From assembly GCA_037127255.1 (NCBI GenBank), contig JBANSL010000001.1, positions 36,075,001 through 36,139,000 of the forward strand: a DNA stretch of 64,000 nucleotides. The letters run 5' to 3'. Of this stretch, positions 61,101 to 64,000 are shown piece by piece; position 1 is the stretch's first letter, and every line of letters begins with the position of its first letter. The DNA comes from Persicaria tinctoria (lineage: Eukaryota > Streptophyta > Magnoliopsida > Caryophyllales > Polygonaceae). Both the position numbers and the translations under genes were made by a program. Below the pieces are notes generated by a model. It was not told where the DNA came from, did not search any database, and was given only the letters and a program-made list of their open reading frames with translations.

Positions 61101-63152
61101 AGTATAGAAGAATCCACAATTTGAATTAAGAATGCTCTTCCTCGTGTCTACTGGAATGAATCTGCTAACAATTGTCATCTTTGAAGCATATTCGTCCTTT
61201 TTGCCATCGGTGACGTTATTCCTGGGGCCTAAGGGGTCATGGACCCATCACACTTCCGTTGCGCCGCTCCGGTGCCAGTTGGTCGTCGGTCCTTTCTTGC
61301 ATATCGGCGCTCACTGAAGGATCGCAAGGGTTAGAAGTTACGGAGATAGGGGAGAGACAAGGGCGGACAACAAAATTCTTTAAGAGTTCAGACGTGGACA
61401 AGGACTAGGGACGACGAGACCAAGGATAAGATCCCAACCCGAGAGTTACAACGATGCCCTTATAATTATGGCACACAAACACATAAAAATCAAGAGATAT
61501 CATCACATTATTTCACACTAGTATGCACCTATCTCAAGGAATATCGATTTACGCATTCATAACATGTTCATATAATCATCTTTATATGTGCGCAGAACAA
61601 GCTAGCAACTTATCATTTCATTCACCAATCATGCTTGACAGACTAAGAACATGTATGCACATACTGACATGGGACACATATGGCCCAAGTTATGCAAGAT
61701 CTAGCAAACATCACAGGATATCATATGCACAACTTATCACTCATTTAGATACACAATTAAGTGCAAGTCATAATATTACGGAAAACATGCTAAGATGTAC
61801 CCTAAAAATCATGCTAAGGGTATGGTCAGTTCATGCAGGGTTGGTATAGCAACTATCTCATCACATACATCCATATTCGCATAGTAAGACTAGGACGTCA
61901 CACAATCATACGGGGGCCTATAACTGGGAGGTATATGTCTTACATGATACTAAAAATACTCATTAAACATGTACACAACCAATGAGGTCCAATTAGGTTA
62001 ATCTGGCATTCTAAGTCATCCAATTCACGTTTTAAACATGCAACGAGAGTTGAACACACTATCATGGACCTAGTTCATAGGGAGAAAATAATCATGGGAA
62101 TTCAATACATACGACACATACATCAACTCATAAGTGCAACCATGCAATGTACCGGGAAAGTCATGCTGAATTATACCAATATAGCATGTCATTAAATCAC
62201 AAAGAGCCTATCATTATAACTTGACAGAATTCTCTAAGGACAATCACCGACTCACCACCTCGTTTCCCCGTGGGACGCTATTATGACTTGCTGGGTAGGA
62301 CACAAGGACATTCACGCCGTTTCTGATAGATGAGGGTAGAACTCGTGTTTAGACTCTTGTGAAAAGAATACATGGTTGACCATTACGAGGATCGAAAGGG
62401 ATGACTCCATAAGACAACTCACTTCTATCTCGAAACGATTTAAATCCTCACTCCCACTAACATACTCAGGTAACCCTCACACCTGACACGATTTCCGAAG
62501 GTATTTAGTTGACCGACCCAAATTCCCCGTGAAGGACCCCAATCACAGGTACAAGACTCGATAGAAGCATCGATGGTTGGATACGAAACAAGACTCTAAC
62601 CAGGGGAGCGAATGCTTCTCGACCCTTGCTAACATGCCTAGATGTTTTGGTGGGGCGGATGACAGAGTCAGAACCATCAGGGGGTTTGAATTATGAGAGG
62701 GCTATTTCGACAAAAAAGGAATTCCGATTACATAAGAACAAGATTAATATGATCATCTTCGAGGAGGATATATGTATATATAACGTAAGCATAGAGACGA
62801 TCTATGCCGTCCTTCGAGGAACAGCTGACCGGAGGGGCAAGAACCTCACGGCCTCCTAACTCGATACTTCATCCTTCGTGGTGCTCCTTGGAGTCTTCTA
62901 GGCTCATCTGTAAATAAAAGCTAGTATTTTGCCTACCGTATCCCGAGTTCTACATCCATAAGGGATGTCTATCGCTTTGGTCTCTACCCACGAGATTGTT
63001 TCCCTTTTATTCATTTTAGGTTTAATTCCAATTAAATTCATTTTGCCCTTATAAAACATTTTTCAAAACCATTTGAAAACATTGGGCGATTTTCAAAACC
63101 ATCTTCAACCTATTGTACTCGGATTGCAAAACCTCAGCTCTGATACCACCTT
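58186..63152 (-). other. Non-coding interior of LARD-like element 2
   Basis: About 5 kb rich in 'catcat', 'ctcaca' and 'accatc' words, with no domain-bearing frame on either strand. The PPT side (58186-58290) matches the inverse of 36780-36890 in element 1, and the PBS side shares about 25 bp. Confidence 0.75.
63137..63148 (-). promoter_or_regulatory. PBS of LARD-like element 2
   Basis: On the minus strand TGGTATCAGAGC, a few bases from the right LTR, complementary to initiator Met-tRNA. Confidence 0.85.
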
Positions 63153-63871
63153 TGTAACGGCCCGGGATTATGATTCCCGAGTTACGTTTCGAGGGATGAA
63201 ACCCCTCGTTGGGATCTTGCGCCCCGAGTACAGGTTGAAGGTTTGAAATCGAAGATGCGCAGTTTAAAGTGGGATTTGGCACCCAAACCCGAAAGGTCCG
63301 TTAGAGACCCCGGGGTAAACCCCTGTACCTGTCCTAAGTCTACAACGCGCGAAAACCTTTATCATGCAAATGACGAAAGTTCTGAAAACGATACAACCAG
63401 TGCCACGGCAGAGCCGGGTCAAAACGGAGTATAATAGGAAGAAATCCAAAAGGCATGAGTTTGGTGAAGTCAGGGTTCGTACACTCACTCTCCGCCATAT
63501 GAATGGACCCCGTCATATCAGCACAAAATCAAGTAGTAGATCGGGTACCTGAAACTATACCACCAAGTCAGGCCAAGAGTCCGCCCGCGGGACCTCTGAC
63601 CGCGCTGAGGACATATAATACGCCTATACCTAGAATAAAAGATGCCTTCATGCAGTACTGAAATAAAACCACACTATCATGCTCCTGATTCATATGTGCA
63701 GAATATTGAGGAAGTCCTTAACAAAGAATACCGAGCGGTATATCCCTCTCTTACCACCACCCCTCTTCCAGACAAGGTGGAGACTGGCCAGTTCGATGCT
63801 ATAATCATATCAAATCTCATCATCATATCATATCTCATCATCATATCATATCTCATGCCCATCTCGTATCT

Positions 63872-63951
<80 letters not shown>

Positions 63952-64000
63952 CTCGAGGAGGACAACACCCGATGAAGCTGGGCTGCCCTATGACCCTAGC
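63153..64000 (-). repeat. Right LTR (5' LTR) of LARD-like element 2, partial
   Basis: Matches 52273 onwards at about 98% by eye and contains a (TA)~37 tract at 63876-63950 where the left LTR carries the MULE. Runs out of the window. Confidence 0.88.

Larger units (their letters stand above)
52273..64000 (-). mobile_element. LARD-like LTR element 2 (minus strand, right LTR runs off the window)
   Basis: Left LTR (3' LTR of the element) 52273-58185. Interior 58186-63152. Right LTR starts 63153 and continues past 64000. On the plus strand both LTRs start TGTAACGGCCCGGGATTATG. PBS is at 63137-63148 and PPT at about 58186-58200. The interior has no gag or pol. LTR ends, PBS and PPT text are shared with element 1 in the opposite orientation, so it is the same family or a close one. 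About 13 differences over the first ~720 bp of the LTRs (near 2%) indicate a recent insertion. Confidence 0.85.

Overview
This window is nuclear DNA of a flowering plant, most likely a eudicot. It is AT-rich and almost entirely nested transposable elements. Support comes from plant-type Ty3 LTR elements (Athila-like, and LARD-like with a TGGTATCAGAGC primer site), a plant Helitron with RPA-like exons, a Stowaway MITE, many hAT, MULE and CACTA elements, and fragments of plant gene families (tetraspanin, ELO-like). The species cannot be named from sequence alone. I see no intact host gene. What looks genic is single exons, frameshifted fragments or leader-like pieces. The layout resembles a pericentromeric or gene-poor repeat block.

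Layout: (1) 0.1-4.9 kb, a composite TIR element with a damaged ELO-like fragment, a MULE with a 9-bp TSD (160-999) and an Ac-like hAT with an 8-bp TSD (3661-4364). (2) 4.9-6.0 kb, a sequence ending in a Helitron 3' terminus. (3) 6.2-10.3 kb, antisense LTR copies rich in TCGATATCGA-type motifs, one of them inserted in a MULE (7401-10321). (4) 10.3-16 kb, leader-like sequence, the last exon of a tetraspanin gene, two inverted tRNA-like sequences around a 21-bp minisatellite, and low-complexity DNA. (5) 16.0-27.7 kb, an antisense LINE split by an Athila-like element (16273-26886). That element has gag and protease remnants and an ATHILA-ORF1-like gene but no RT, RNase H or integrase. Its gag is split by a 1.55-kb hAT and its 5' LTR by a 480-bp MITE. 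(6) 28.35-40.03 kb, a complete LARD-like element (about 3.2-kb LTRs, 5.3-kb non-coding interior). (7) 40.4-42.3 kb, a CACTA element holding a long foldback. (8) 43.5-45 kb, hAT and Harbinger-like MITEs. (9) 45.5-50 kb, a Stowaway MITE split by a 4.25-kb Helitron carrying a pseudogenised RPA70-like 3' end. (10) 50.6-52.3 kb, a hAT MITE, an old LTR fragment and a LINE fragment. (11) 52.27 kb to the window end, a second LARD-like element on the minus strand, its left LTR carrying a 2.9-kb MULE with another inverted tRNA-like pair.

Nothing works as a pathway here. The information lies in insertion order, read from target-site duplications, and in unusual structures. The most interesting is the pair of opposed 71-nt tRNA-like sequences found twice, 40 kb apart: their arms keep pairing through compensatory changes while the anticodon arm is a closed hairpin. 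All alignments were done by eye, so divergence figures and edges without a TSD are approximate.
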